Below, piece after piece: positions 28,168-36,935 of a stretch of 64,000 nucleotides of DNA. The notes below the pieces were generated by a model. That model was given only the letters and a program-made list of their open reading frames with translations. It did not search any database and was not told the origin of the DNA. The translations under genes and the position numbers were made by a program. The first letter of the stretch is position 1. Each line of letters begins with the position of its first letter. The DNA comes from Stappia albiluteola. GTDB taxonomy: Bacteria; Pseudomonadota; Alphaproteobacteria; Rhizobiales; Stappiaceae. The stretch covers positions 119,419 through 183,418 of the forward strand of contig NZ_JACFXV010000067.1 of the NCBI RefSeq assembly GCF_014050225.1, read 5' to 3'.

Positions 28168-29847
28168 ATGGACGTGAAGAAGATTTCCGAAGCGCTTTCC
28201 GTAAGCGCTCAGCTTAGCGCGGCCGACCTTTCGGCGGCGAAGCTGGCAGGCTTCCGGGCGATCATCTGCAACCGCCCCGACGCCGAGGGTTCCGACCAGC
28301 CGGGCCATGAGGAAATGGCCGAAGCCGCAAAGGCGGCCGGTCTCGAATTCGTCTACCTGCCGGTAACGCCCGGCATTGTGCTGGACGAGACGGCGGAGGC
28401 ATTCGGGCGGGCGCTTGCCGAGCTTCCGGGACCGGTTCTGGCCTATTGCCGGACGGGCACGCGCTCGGCGACGCTCTGGTCCCTCAGCGAGGCGCGCCGC
28501 CGCCCGCTGCCGGAAATCCTGGCCGCAACCAAGGCGGCGGGCTACGACATGAATGGCGTCGCGCGGCGCATCGCCAATGGAGGCAGGACGCCAACGGATA
28601 CGGGCGACGCGAAGTTCGAGGTCGTGATCGTCGGGGCGGGCGCCGGCGGTATCGCCGTTGCGGCGAGCCTCAAGGCGCGCAGGCCGCGTCTGGAAATCGC
28701 GGTGATCGACCCTGCCGACATCCACTACTACCAGCCCGGCTGGACGATGGTCGGCGGCGGCGTCTTCGAGGCGCAGGACACCGCCAAGACGATGGGAAGC
28801 CTGATCCCGAAGGACGTGCACTGGATCAAGGCAGCCGTCGCCGCCTTCGAACCGAAGGACAACGCCATCGTGCTCGACGGTTGCAGGGTGGTGAAATACG
28901 ACCGGCTGGTCGTCTGCCCCGGCCTGAAGCTCGACTGGGCCAGGGTCGAGGGCCTGGTGGAAACGCTCGGTCGCAATGGCGTGACGTCGAATTATCGTTA
29001 CGATCTGGCGCCTTACACCTGGGAGCTCGTGCAGCGTATGAATTCGGGCACGGCGATATTCACCCAGCCGCCGATGCCGATCAAATGCGCGGGCGCGCCG
29101 CAAAAGGCGATGTATCTTTCCGCCGATGCCTGGCATCGCCGCGGCGTCCTGAAGAACATCGACATCGAGTTCAACAATGCCGGCGGCGTTCTGTTTGGCG
29201 TCAAGGACTACGTGCCGGCGCTGGAACAATACGTCCAGAAATACGGCGCGAGGCTGAATTTCTTCACCAACCTGATCGCGGTGGACGGTCCGGCAAAACG
29301 GGCGCTGTTCGAAGTGAAGAAGCCCGACAGCGAGCCGACGACCATCGAGATGGGCTTCGACATGATGCATGTCTGTCCGCCGCAGACGGCGCCGGACTTC
29401 ATTCGCGTGTCGCCGCTCGCCGATGCGGTCGGCTGGGTCGATGTCGATCAGGCGACGCTGCGCCACAAGACCTTCGACAATATCTGGAGCCTCGGCGACG
29501 TAATGAATGCGCCGAACGCCAAGACGGCGGCGGCGGCGCGGGTTCAGGCGCCGGTGGTGGCGGAGAACATCGTAGCGGATATCGAAGGCCGTTCGCCGGT
29601 TGCCCAGTATGACGGTTACGGCTCCTGTCCGCTCACCGTCGAGCGCGGCAAGATCGTGCTCGCCGAATTCGGCTATGGCGGCGCGCTGAAGCCGACCTTC
29701 CCGAAATGGCTGATCGACGGAACCAGGCCCTCGCGCGCTGCCTGGCTGCTGAAGGAGAAGATGCTGCCGCCGATCTACTGGCGCGGCATGCTCCGCGGCA
29801 AGGAATGGTTCGCCAAGCCGGAAAAGATCGTCGTTTCGCCGAAATAG
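28168..29847 (+). CDS. Fusion of DUF442 phosphatase/sulfurtransferase domain with SQR-type FAD oxidoreductase
   Basis: 559 residues from the ATG at 28168, with GAGGAGGAACGCACA before it. Residues 1-135 form a DUF442 (TIGR01244) domain with the C-x5-R loop C94-R-T-G-T-R99. Residues 150-559 are a sulfide:quinone-reductase-like flavoprotein: FAD loop VVIVGAGAGGIAVAASL, the sulfide-side cysteine C307 in MPIKCAGAPQK, and the FAD C-terminal loop SLGDVMNAPNAKTAA. From memory, the second redox cysteine of human-type SQR is in this last loop (GDC); here it is valine V445. C403 in MHVCPPQ could substitute. The likely role is membrane-surface sulfide oxidation to persulfide with transfer to the upstream dioxygenase. 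Confidence 0.82.
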   Translation: MDVKKISEALSVSAQLSAADLSAAKLAGFRAIICNRPDAEGSDQPGHEEMAEAAKAAGLEFVYLPVTPGIVLDETAEAFGRALAELPGPVLAYCRTGTRSATLWSLSEARRRPLPEILAATKAAGYDMNGVARRIANGGRTPTDTGDAKFEVVIVGAGAGGIAVAASLKARRPRLEIAVIDPADIHYYQPGWTMVGGGVFEAQDTAKTMGSLIPKDVHWIKAAVAAFEPKDNAIVLDGCRVVKYDRLVVCPGLKLDWARVEGLVETLGRNGVTSNYRYDLAPYTWELVQRMNSGTAIFTQPPMPIKCAGAPQKAMYLSADAWHRRGVLKNIDIEFNNAGGVLFGVKDYVPALEQYVQKYGARLNFFTNLIAVDGPAKRALFEVKKPDSEPTTIEMGFDMMHVCPPQTAPDFIRVSPLADAVGWVDVDQATLRHKTFDNIWSLGDVMNAPNAKTAAAARVQAPVVAENIVADIEGRSPVAQYDGYGSCPLTVERGKIVLAEFGYGGALKPTFPKWLIDGTRPSRAAWLLKEKMLPPIYWRGMLRGKEWFAKPEKIVVSPK

Positions 29848-29881
29848 GTAGCGGCTTCCCGTTTCTTCGGACCGTATGAAA

Positions 29882-29909
29882 GCGGGCGGGGCCGTCGGGT
29901 CTCGCCCGC
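29882..29909 (+). terminator. Hairpin between the SQR-like and SulP genes
   Basis: GCGGGCG (29882-29888) pairs with CGCCCGC (29903-29909), with a 14-base loop and only a short T-run after it. It may be a weak terminator or a processing signal. Confidence 0.4.
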
Positions 29910-29928
29910 GATTTCAGGAATTTGCCTC

Positions 29929-31668
29929 ATGATCAGACGCATTGCTAGCTATATGCCCGTCCTCGATTGGGGGCGCGCCTATTCGAGCGAGACCTTTTCC
30001 AGCGACCTGATCGCGGCGGTGATCGTCACGATCATGCTGATCCCCCAGTCACTCGCCTATGCGTTGCTGGCGGGCCTGCCGCCGGAAGCCGGCATCTATG
30101 CCTCCATCGCGCCGATCGTGCTTTATGCGGTCTTCGGCACCAGCCGCGCCCTGGCCGTCGGTCCTGTTGCGGTCGTCTCGCTGATGACGGCGGCCGCGGT
30201 GGGACAGGTCGCAGATCAGGGCTCCATGGGCTATGCGCTGGCCGCCCTGACGCTGGCCATGCTGTCGGGCGCCATCCTGCTCCTGATGGGCGTCTTCCGG
30301 CTTGGCTTTCTGGCGAACTTCCTCAGCCATCCGGTCATTATGGGCTTCATCACCGCGAGCGGCATCCTGATCGCGGCAAGCCAGCTCAAGCATATTCTTG
30401 GTGTGCCGGCGCATGGCGAGGCGCTGATCGGCATGCTGGCGTCGCTTGCCGAGCATTTGGGCGAGACGCAATTGCCGACGCTGGTTATCGGCGTTTCGGC
30501 AACGGCGTTTCTCTTTTGGGTGCGCAAGGGCCTGAAGCCGGCGCTGCGCAAACTCGGCCTTTCGGGCAAGGTCTCCGACATTGTCGCCAAGGCCGGGCCC
30601 GTCGCGGCTATCGTGATCAGCACGCTGGCGGTTCGGCAACTGGGGCTGGCCGATGGAGGCGTGAAGATCGTTGGCGAGGTGCCGCAGAGCCTGCCGCCGC
30701 TTACGATGCCTTCCTTCTCGGCCGATCTCCTCGGCATGCTTTTCATACCCGCGCTGCTGATTTCCATCATCGGCTTCGTGGAGTCTATCTCCGTCGCGCA
30801 AACGCTGGCGGCGAAGAAGCGCCAGCGCATCGATCCCGACCAGGAACTGATTGGCCTTGGTGCCGCCAATCTCGGGGCCGCCTTCACGGGCGGCTATCCC
30901 GTTACCGGCGGCTTCGCCCGGTCGGTGGTGAATTTCGATGCCGGCGCGGCAACGCCCGCCGCCGGTGCCTTCACTGCGCTGGGGCTTGCCATCGCCGCCG
31001 TCGCCCTGACGCCGTTGATCTATTTCCTGCCCAAGGCGACGCTGGCGGCAACGATCATCGTCGCCGTTCTCAGCCTGGTGGATTTCTCGATCCTGAAAAA
31101 AACCTGGGCTTATTCGAAATCGGATTTCAGCGCCGTCGCGGCGACGATCGCTCTGACCCTGGGCTTAGGCGTGGAAGTCGGCGTTTCAGCCGGCGTGCTG
31201 CTTTCCATCGGCCTGCATCTCTACAAAACCTGCCGGCCGCATGTCGCGGAGGTTGGGCTGGTGCCGGACAGCCAGCATTTCAGAAACGTCAATCGCCACA
31301 GGGTGGAAACCGATGCCGGCCTGCTGACCCTGCGCGTGGACGAAAGCCTCTACTTCGTCAATGCGCGCTTCATCGAGGATCTCATCCAGGATCGGATCAG
31401 CCGCGACAAGTCCATCCGCGACGTCGTGCTGATGTGCTCCGCCGTCAACGAGATCGATTATTCGGCGCTGGAAAGCCTCGAGGAGATCAATCGCCGGCTC
31501 GGCGAACTCGGGATCGGCTTTCACCTGTCCGAAGTGAAGGGGCCGGTGATGGACCGGCTGGAAAGTACCCATTTCCTGGATCAACTGACCGGACGCGTGT
31601 TCCTGTCCCAGTTCGACGCCTGGAAGGCGCTCGTCGAAGCGCCGCGCATCCCGGAGGCCGCGGAATAG
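29929..31668 (+). CDS. SulP-family anion permease with STAS domain
   Basis: 579 residues. About 12 membrane helices fill residues 20-425, with the SulP signatures IMLIPQSLAYALLAGLPPEAG near the start and GYPVTGGFARSVVNFDAGA near residue 320. The C-terminal 110 residues form the cytosolic STAS domain (VLMCSAVNEIDYSALESLEEIN). Such transporters carry sulfate, bicarbonate or other small anions. Placed after sulfide- and persulfide-oxidising genes, it may take part in export or uptake of the oxidised sulfur products. The start is an ATG after AGGAA; no better upstream start is seen. Confidence 0.88.
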   Translation: MIRRIASYMPVLDWGRAYSSETFSSDLIAAVIVTIMLIPQSLAYALLAGLPPEAGIYASIAPIVLYAVFGTSRALAVGPVAVVSLMTAAAVGQVADQGSMGYALAALTLAMLSGAILLLMGVFRLGFLANFLSHPVIMGFITASGILIAASQLKHILGVPAHGEALIGMLASLAEHLGETQLPTLVIGVSATAFLFWVRKGLKPALRKLGLSGKVSDIVAKAGPVAAIVISTLAVRQLGLADGGVKIVGEVPQSLPPLTMPSFSADLLGMLFIPALLISIIGFVESISVAQTLAAKKRQRIDPDQELIGLGAANLGAAFTGGYPVTGGFARSVVNFDAGAATPAAGAFTALGLAIAAVALTPLIYFLPKATLAATIIVAVLSLVDFSILKKTWAYSKSDFSAVAATIALTLGLGVEVGVSAGVLLSIGLHLYKTCRPHVAEVGLVPDSQHFRNVNRHRVETDAGLLTLRVDESLYFVNARFIEDLIQDRISRDKSIRDVVLMCSAVNEIDYSALESLEEINRRLGELGIGFHLSEVKGPVMDRLESTHFLDQLTGRVFLSQFDAWKALVEAPRIPEAAE

Positions 31669-31683
31669 GGGCGCCGCGTCGCA

Positions 31684-32133
31684 TCAGGGGGCGATTACAC
31701 CTTTCTTCAGGATGATGTTGCCATAGAGACGGGTTTCGCCGGTCTGGACGATGGCATAGGCGGCGCGCGCCCGATCGTAGAAGGTAAAGCGTTCGATGCC
31801 TGAAATCCTGGCCGGGTGGTCTGCCATGCGGTCGACGATCGCCTGAAACTCTCCGACGATTTCCGGTACCGCTTCCGGATCGCCTACAACCTGCATGGTA
31901 TGGGCCGGATCGGGAACGAAGGTGTCGAGCGGCATCAGGGTCAGGATCGCCTCCAGCGCCTCGGTTGCCGGTATGCCATCGAGCCTGACGCAGCGCTGTC
32001 CCATGCTCTCGGCCGGGAAATTGGCGTCGACAATGGCGATATCGTCGCCATGGCCCATGGCGCGCAGGATATGCAGGAGATCGGGGGAGAGGATCGGCGG
32101 GATATTGCGCAGCACGACGGGCCTCGCTTGCAT
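31684..32133 (-). CDS. L-fucose mutarotase-like protein (RbsD/FucU family)
   Basis: 149 residues. RbsD/FucU landmarks: NIPPILSPDLLHILRAMGHGD with the catalytic histidine in GHGD, IAIVDANFPAES, and the terminal FYDRARAAYAIVQTGETRLYGNIILKKGV. The enzyme equilibrates the alpha and beta pyranose forms of L-fucose or a related sugar. It is directly downstream (18 bases) of the lactonase-like gene and in the same orientation, and an aldose dehydrogenase lies divergently, so the three form an oxidative sugar set. Confidence 0.88.
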   Translation of the reverse strand: MQARPVVLRNIPPILSPDLLHILRAMGHGDDIAIVDANFPAESMGQRCVRLDGIPATEALEAILTLMPLDTFVPDPAHTMQVVGDPEAVPEIVGEFQAIVDRMADHPARISGIERFTFYDRARAAYAIVQTGETRLYGNIILKKGVIAP

Positions 32134-32151
32134 TGGCAGGACTGGTCGATT

Positions 32152-32991
32152 TCAGATGTCGCCGAGCCCGTAAAAGGACGACGCGGTTCTCCAGAACACC
32201 CGTTCACGGGCTGCTTCGTCAAGCGCGGCCGTTAGCTCCCGCGCGCAGGCAAGCCAGCCCGCGTAATCTCCGGCAAGTTCCAGCACCGGCCAGTCGCTCC
32301 CCCACATCACACGCTGCGGCCCGAAGGCGCCAAGCACGTGATCGGAGACGGGGGCGAGCGTCTCCGTTTGCCAGCCTGGGCCATGCTCGGTCGCAAGGCC
32401 CGACAGCTTGCAATGGATCTGCTCGTATTCGGCAAGGGCGGAGATCCCGTCGCGCCAGCGATTGCCCGGGTCCATGCCGTCTCGGATGACCGGTTTGGCA
32501 CAATGGTCTATCACGATTGGCAGAGCGGGAAAGCGTCGGGCCACCTCAAGCATGACATCGAGGTGGCGGGGCTGGATCAGGGCATCGAAGCGCAAGCCGG
32601 CGGCCTGCACCAGTTCCAACCCCCGTAGGACCGGCGGCCGCAGGATCCAGTTCGTCTCGGCGATATCCTGCAACATTGGCCGGATACCCTTGAGCTTCGG
32701 ATTTCTCCCCAGTCTGTCGATCGTCGACGCGAGATCGGATGCTTCAAGGTCGGCCCAGCCGACCACGCCGCGCACCAGTGGGCTTTTTGCGGCGAGATCC
32801 AACAGGAAATCCGTCTCGGCGACGGTCGGCGCGGCCTGCACAAGCACGCTGCCCGTGACGCCCAGGGCGGGCGCGAAACGCTCCAGATCGGCGGGCAGTA
32901 TGTCGCGGCGGATCGGTGCCACATCGTCGGTCATCCAGAAATAGTCGCCACGCGAGACCTTCCAGAAATGCTGATGGGCATCGATGATCAT
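32152..32991 (-). CDS. L-fucono-1,5-lactonase-like amidohydrolase
   Basis: 279 residues, COG3618 amidohydrolase. The N-terminal metal pair is in MIIDAHQHFWKVSRGDYFWM. Further active-site stretches are VIDHCAKP, CKLSGLATEHG and VMWGSDWPVLEL. This set is that of fuconolactonases and related sugar lactonases, which hydrolyse the lactone made by an aldose 1-dehydrogenase. Its operon mate is the FucU-type mutarotase and its divergent neighbour an aldo/keto reductase. The 184-base gap to that neighbour should hold both promoters. Other hexono- or pentonolactones are possible substrates. Confidence 0.85.
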   Translation of the reverse strand: MIIDAHQHFWKVSRGDYFWMTDDVAPIRRDILPADLERFAPALGVTGSVLVQAAPTVAETDFLLDLAAKSPLVRGVVGWADLEASDLASTIDRLGRNPKLKGIRPMLQDIAETNWILRPPVLRGLELVQAAGLRFDALIQPRHLDVMLEVARRFPALPIVIDHCAKPVIRDGMDPGNRWRDGISALAEYEQIHCKLSGLATEHGPGWQTETLAPVSDHVLGAFGPQRVMWGSDWPVLELAGDYAGWLACARELTAALDEAARERVFWRTASSFYGLGDI

Positions 32992-33175
32992 CGGTTGTTA
33001 TCCGCGTTGCCTGCCTAAGTGGATGGTAAGCCAGAACCTTCTCCTCCAGCAATTTTCCACGTGCTACCGCGACATGCTTCCGCAGCGTCTTTTTACGTTT
33101 GCTGGTGCAGATTGAAGAGAGCGGTTGAAGGGCAGGGGAGCCGGGTCTATCTGTCAGCCCAACAGGAGGACTCTC

Positions 33176-34138
33176 ATGGAAAAGCGCAAGATCGGCGGAA
33201 CCGGGCTCGAAGTCACGTCACTGAGCTTCGGCGGTGCTTCGCTCGGCAACATGCCCGACACGTACGGCTATCCGGTCAGCGAGGAGCAGGCGCAGGCGAC
33301 GGTGCGCGAGGTCTTCGCCAGCCCCGTCAATATGCTCGACAGTTCCCGCAACTACGGTTTCGGCCGCAGCGAGGAGAGGATCGGTACGGTGATCCGCGAG
33401 CGGGGCGGCCTGCCGGAAGGCTTCGTGATCTCCACCAAGCTCGACCGCGACATGCCGACCGGCCGTTTCGACGCCGCGCAGGCACGCAGGTCGCTGGAGG
33501 AAAGCCTCGAAGCTCTGTCGCTCGACCGCATACCGATGCTGCATCTGCACGATCCCGAGCACTCCGCCGACCTGGAGGAAATCCGCGGCAAAGACGGGGC
33601 TCTGGACGAGCTGTTCAGGATGAAGGAGGAGGGCCTCGCGCAGGCGGTCGGCCTCGCCATGGGCCGGCTCGACATGATGATGCCGCTCCTGAAGGACTGG
33701 CCCTTCGACGTGCTGATCAACCACAATCGCTTCACGGTTTTGAACCGCAGCGCCGATGAGATGTATTCCTTCGCGCACGAAGCGGGCATCGCGATCATCA
33801 ATGCGGCGCCCTTTGCCGGCGGCATTCTGGCCAGAGGCAGCGCGCAGACCAATCGCATTGCCTATCAGGAGACGGATGAGGGCGGCCTTGCCCCCGTGCG
33901 TGCCTTCGAGGCGCTTTGCGGCAGGCACGCTGTCGAGCCTGGAGCGGCGGCGTTGCAGTTTTCCATGCGCGACCCCAGGATCACCACCACTCTTGCCGGC
34001 GTTTCCTCGCCGCAAAGCATCGCGCAGAACCTTGCCTGGGCGGATGCCGCAATACCGGTCTCGTTCTGGGAAGAACTGGAGGATTTGCCCTATTCGATGA
34101 AAGATCCGGAGGCAAACCGCGTTTATCGTCCGGGCTGA
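33176..34138 (+). CDS. Aldo/keto reductase, probable L-fucose (aldose 1-) dehydrogenase
   Basis: 320 residues from the ATG at 33176, with ACAGGAGGACTCTC upstream; the longer frame from 33125 has no site. AKR landmarks: GTGLEVTSLSFGGASLGNMP, the catalytic D-Y-K-H region with DSSRNYGFGRSEERIG and ISTKLDRD, LHLHDPEH, then INHNRFTVL. The subfamily is that of D-threo-aldose/L-fucose dehydrogenases. It would oxidise a sugar to its 1,5-lactone for the divergent lactonase. A bidirectional terminator follows. A decayed copy of its last 154 bases occurs at 35963-36114. Confidence 0.85.
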   Translation: MEKRKIGGTGLEVTSLSFGGASLGNMPDTYGYPVSEEQAQATVREVFASPVNMLDSSRNYGFGRSEERIGTVIRERGGLPEGFVISTKLDRDMPTGRFDAAQARRSLEESLEALSLDRIPMLHLHDPEHSADLEEIRGKDGALDELFRMKEEGLAQAVGLAMGRLDMMMPLLKDWPFDVLINHNRFTVLNRSADEMYSFAHEAGIAIINAAPFAGGILARGSAQTNRIAYQETDEGGLAPVRAFEALCGRHAVEPGAAALQFSMRDPRITTTLAGVSSPQSIAQNLAWADAAIPVSFWEELEDLPYSMKDPEANRVYRPG

Positions 34139-34154
34139 GGCCACTGCCTGAACG

Positions 34155-34200
34155 GACCGCAAAAAAGGGCCCGCCGGATGGCGGGCCCTTTTTTGCGGTC
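34155..34200. terminator. Bidirectional rho-independent terminator
   Basis: A perfect 21-base stem: GACCGCAAAAAAGGGCCCGCC (written here as arm 34155-34175, i.e. GACCGC, six A, GGGCCCGCC) pairs with the arm 34180-34200 around GGAT. T-runs are produced on both strands, so it ends both the aldo/keto reductase and the convergent OsmC transcripts. Confidence 0.92.
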
Positions 34201-34216
34201 GCTGCTGGCCGGCCGG

Positions 34217-34801
34217 TCACCGCATTGCACGCGTGACAGTTACCGGAACCGGGCGGCAAACCGTGTTGCAGACCGGCGAATGCTGTTGTGCGTAGGACAT
34301 CAAGTCTTCGAGTTCCTCGTCACTGCAATCCGCCTTGACGTGCATGACGATATCGATGCGCTCGTAACCCGGCGGCACGCTGTCATCGAGGCCGAGCAAG
34401 CCCTGCAGGTCGATATTGCCCTTCAATTCCGTCGACAGTTCCTGAATCGCGATGCCGCGTGCCATGGCATGCAGGACGAAGGTCGTCGTCACGCAGCCCG
34501 CGAGGGCATGCAGCAGAAACTCGACTGGATTGGCGCCTTCATTATTGCCAAGCAGCACCGGCGGTTCGCCATTGGTGAAGGTGAACGCCGCCGCGCGTGA
34601 GGTGTCCTCCATGCCGGCACCAAAGAAGTCGCGGATCGTCGAGCGGTTTTCGCCGCCGCTGACCCACTCGTTCGTTGCCCGGAACTGGAACTTCGCGAGG
34701 CTCTTGTCGTTTTTGATGGCCGCGATCGTATCGGCGGCGGCCTTCGTATCGATGCCGTTCAGATAGGTTGTCTTGCCGACTACGGCAGATTGGGCAGTCA
34801 T
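34217..34801 (-). CDS. OsmC-family peroxiredoxin-like protein
   Basis: 194 residues. OsmC/Ohr core: the first catalytic cysteine in LLHALAGCVTTTFVLHAMARG and the second in AQQHSPVCNTV. The N-terminal strand region is FQFRATNEWVSGG. OsmC-type enzymes reduce organic peroxides with two cysteines in the cytoplasm; the C-T-T and S-P-V-C-N arrangement is that of the longer OsmC subgroup rather than Ohr. It is divergent from the GlxA-type regulator with 136 bases between the starts, and that regulator may control it. Confidence 0.88.
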   Translation of the reverse strand: MTAQSAVVGKTTYLNGIDTKAAADTIAAIKNDKSLAKFQFRATNEWVSGGENRSTIRDFFGAGMEDTSRAAAFTFTNGEPPVLLGNNEGANPVEFLLHALAGCVTTTFVLHAMARGIAIQELSTELKGNIDLQGLLGLDDSVPPGYERIDIVMHVKADCSDEELEDLMSYAQQHSPVCNTVCRPVPVTVTRAMR

Positions 34802-34937
34802 ATTCGGTCTCCATCCTTCGGATAGCGGCGGAACCGGGGATCGGCGCCGCCATGACCCTAAATTAAGGATGGACAGGTAGGGCTATCAGCGCGATTTTGG
34901 CCGAATTCGATCCTTTCGTGCCAGTATTGCGACTGCC

Positions 34938-35957
34938 ATGGAGCGACATCGAACCGAAGCCGTCGACGCACTCATACTCGCCTTGCCCGAGACGGCCGGA
35001 TCCGCGCTCTATGGCATGGTTGATGTGCTTGCGGCCACGGGGACGCTCTGGCGCGAACTTTCGGGTGAAGGACCCGGCGAGCGGCTTATTGAGCCGCATG
35101 TCGTTTCATTGTCGCGCAAGCCGTTTCGCTGCGGGAATGGTATCCCGGTCAATCCTGATATTTCGATCAAGGACGCGGATGCGCCCGAAATCCTGATCCT
35201 GCCGGAGCTATGGCTGGCGCCGACCGACGACCTGCATGAGCGCTATGCCGGGCTGAAAGACTGGATCCGTAATTGCTACCGGCAGGGAAGCACCATCTAT
35301 ACGGCATGCTCAGGGTCGGTACTCCTGGCTGCGACCGGGTTGCTGGATGGCCGCGAAGCGACGTCCCATTGGGGTTATGAGGATCTCTTCCGACGGAACT
35401 TTCCGGCAGTCCGCTTTAACCCCGCGCCCAACCTCGTCATCGCGGACCCGTCGGGACGGATCGTCACGGCCGGCGGCGCGACGTCGTGGCACGACCTTGC
35501 GCTTCATATCATTGCCCGCCATTGCAGCCCGGGCGAGGCGCTCCGCATAGCCAAGGTTTATCTGCTGAAATGGCATGGCGAAGGTCAGTTGCCGTTTGCA
35601 AGCCTCGTGCGGCGGCAACCGCACGCCGACTCCGTGGTCCGGCGCGCGGAGGACTGGCTTGCCTCCCACTTTCGCGAAGAGCGCGCCGTGGCCGGCGTTG
35701 TCGCCGATTGCAGAATTCCGGAGCGAAGCCTGAAGCGCCGGTTCAAGCAGGCTACCGGCGCCTCGCTAATGGATTACGTGCAGAATCTGCGCATTGAGGA
35801 GGCGAAGCGGCTGCTCGAAAACGACAGCGTGTCCGCAGAGCGGATCGCTTCCGTGGTCGGTTACGGGAATCCGGCCTTCTTCCGCCGGCTGTTCAAACGA
35901 TGCACTGGCCTGACACCCGGCGCCTATCGTCGGATGTTCCATCAATTCCAGAGCTGA
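34938..35957 (+). CDS. GlxA-type transcriptional regulator (DJ-1/PfpI-like plus AraC domain)
   Basis: 339 residues. Residues 10-205 form a class I glutamine-amidotransferase-like DJ-1/PfpI fold (ALILALPETAGSALYGMVDV, with the elbow TACSGSVLLAATGLLDGR). Residues 230-335 are a double helix-turn-helix AraC domain (SLKRRFKQATGASLMDYVQ and ERIASVVGYGNPAFFRRLF). This layout is the GlxA/FtrA regulator class. The divergent OsmC gene is a candidate target. Immediately after the stop comes the remnant of an aldo/keto reductase gene, suggesting that the regulator lies inside an old duplication. Confidence 0.87.
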   Translation: MERHRTEAVDALILALPETAGSALYGMVDVLAATGTLWRELSGEGPGERLIEPHVVSLSRKPFRCGNGIPVNPDISIKDADAPEILILPELWLAPTDDLHERYAGLKDWIRNCYRQGSTIYTACSGSVLLAATGLLDGREATSHWGYEDLFRRNFPAVRFNPAPNLVIADPSGRIVTAGGATSWHDLALHIIARHCSPGEALRIAKVYLLKWHGEGQLPFASLVRRQPHADSVVRRAEDWLASHFREERAVAGVVADCRIPERSLKRRFKQATGASLMDYVQNLRIEEAKRLLENDSVSAERIASVVGYGNPAFFRRLFKRCTGLTPGAYRRMFHQFQS

Positions 35958-35962
35958 GCCAG

Positions 35963-36114
35963 ACCACGCCTGCCGGCTTTTCCTCGCCGCAAAGCATCGC
36001 GCATGATCCGCACTGGCCGGAGGCCGCCATAGAGGCTGCTTTCTGAATAGAGCCGGAGGATTTTGCGATGCGATGGAAGATCCGAAGGCAAATTGTGTCT
36101 ATCGTCCGGGCTGA
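35963..36114 (+). pseudogene. Decayed 3' end of an aldo/keto reductase gene
   Basis: These 152 bases align with the last 154 bases of the aldo/keto reductase gene (about 33985-34138). Shared blocks include CCTCGCCGCAAAGCATCGCG, GGAGGATTTG with one change, GAAAGATCCGGAGGCAAA with changes, and the final TATCGTCCGGGCTGA. Small insertions and deletions break the frame and no start or upstream part is present. It is a non-functional relic of a duplicated copy. Confidence 0.85.
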
Positions 36115-36121
36115 CAAACCT

Positions 36122-36149
36122 CCGCCGCTCCGGTTGCCCGGAGCGGCGG
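36122..36149. terminator. Perfect hairpin between the relic and the PRC-barrel gene
   Basis: CCGCCGCTCCGG (36122-36133) and CCGGAGCGGCGG (36138-36149) form a perfect 12-base stem with loop TTGC. There is no T-run. It lies past the ends of both convergent units and is probably a shared 3'-end structure. Confidence 0.6.
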
Positions 36150-36176
36150 CGATGTGAAGTCATGCGCACGTTGACG

Positions 36177-36746
36177 TTACTGCGTCGGCGTGCCCTCGTT
36201 TGGGGCCGGAGCGGGAACAGTTGCCGGTTCGGTTTGCTGCCGTTCCGCTTCCCTCTGCATTCGCTCCAGTTCCTCGGCTTCGCGCACAGCGGCCAGGGTC
36301 ATGAACTCCGGCGCGTTCTCCAGCTGATCGGACGAAGCTGCCAGCAACAGCCGAGGCGTGCCGCTGCCATCCTCGATGCGTACGAGCGCATCGAACGGCA
36401 GAGCGACGATTTTCTCGCCGATACCCAGAAAGCCGCCGATGCTGACCAGCGCTCCGGTGACCTCGCCATTGGGTCCGATCAGCAGATCGGCCACGTCACC
36501 CAGCACTTCCTGCTCGGAATTGGTCACCGGCTGGCCGATATAGCTATTGGCGAGCCACTGGCCGTTTTCCTGCTGCGTCAGGAAGCCCAGATCCTGCATC
36601 TGCGCGGCAGTTGCCGCCTGTGGCGAAGCCGTTGCGGCTTCGGCAGGGCCAGTGCCCTGCTGCATGGGAGTCGTTTCTTCCGCAAAGGCCGGAGCTACGG
36701 CAAATGCCAAAGAGACGACGCTTGTCAGAAACATCTGCCTCATCAT
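36177..36746 (-). CDS. Exported PRC-barrel domain protein
   Basis: 189 residues from the ATG at 36746, seven bases after AAGGAG; nearby ATGs at 36752 and 36791 are less well placed. Signal peptide at 1-22 (FLTSVVSLAFAVAPAFA). The PRC-barrel fold covers about residues 65-130 (ANSYIGQPVTNSEQEVLGDV, then LIGPNGEVTGALVSIGGFLGIGEKIVALPF). The C-terminal tail is rich in Glu, Gln and Pro. Secreted PRC-barrel proteins are common in Rhizobiales, but no molecular role is established. The 189 bases upstream are unusually AT-rich and contain its promoter. Confidence 0.82.
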   Translation of the reverse strand: MMRQMFLTSVVSLAFAVAPAFAEETTPMQQGTGPAEAATASPQAATAAQMQDLGFLTQQENGQWLANSYIGQPVTNSEQEVLGDVADLLIGPNGEVTGALVSIGGFLGIGEKIVALPFDALVRIEDGSGTPRLLLAASSDQLENAPEFMTLAAVREAEELERMQREAERQQTEPATVPAPAPNEGTPTQ

Positions 36747-36935
36747 GACCATGCTCCTTTTTAATATTCGGAGGGAATTAGCCATCGACAAAAGCTAATT
36801 CCTCGATCAAGGTCATATGATAATAAGAAACGTTGTCTTTTTTGTGGAAAACATGCGACTATATATGTAATACTACAATTTTGATTACATAAATCTATTT
36901 CGTAAATATTTCCTCCTTCAAGCAGGTCGCGACTC

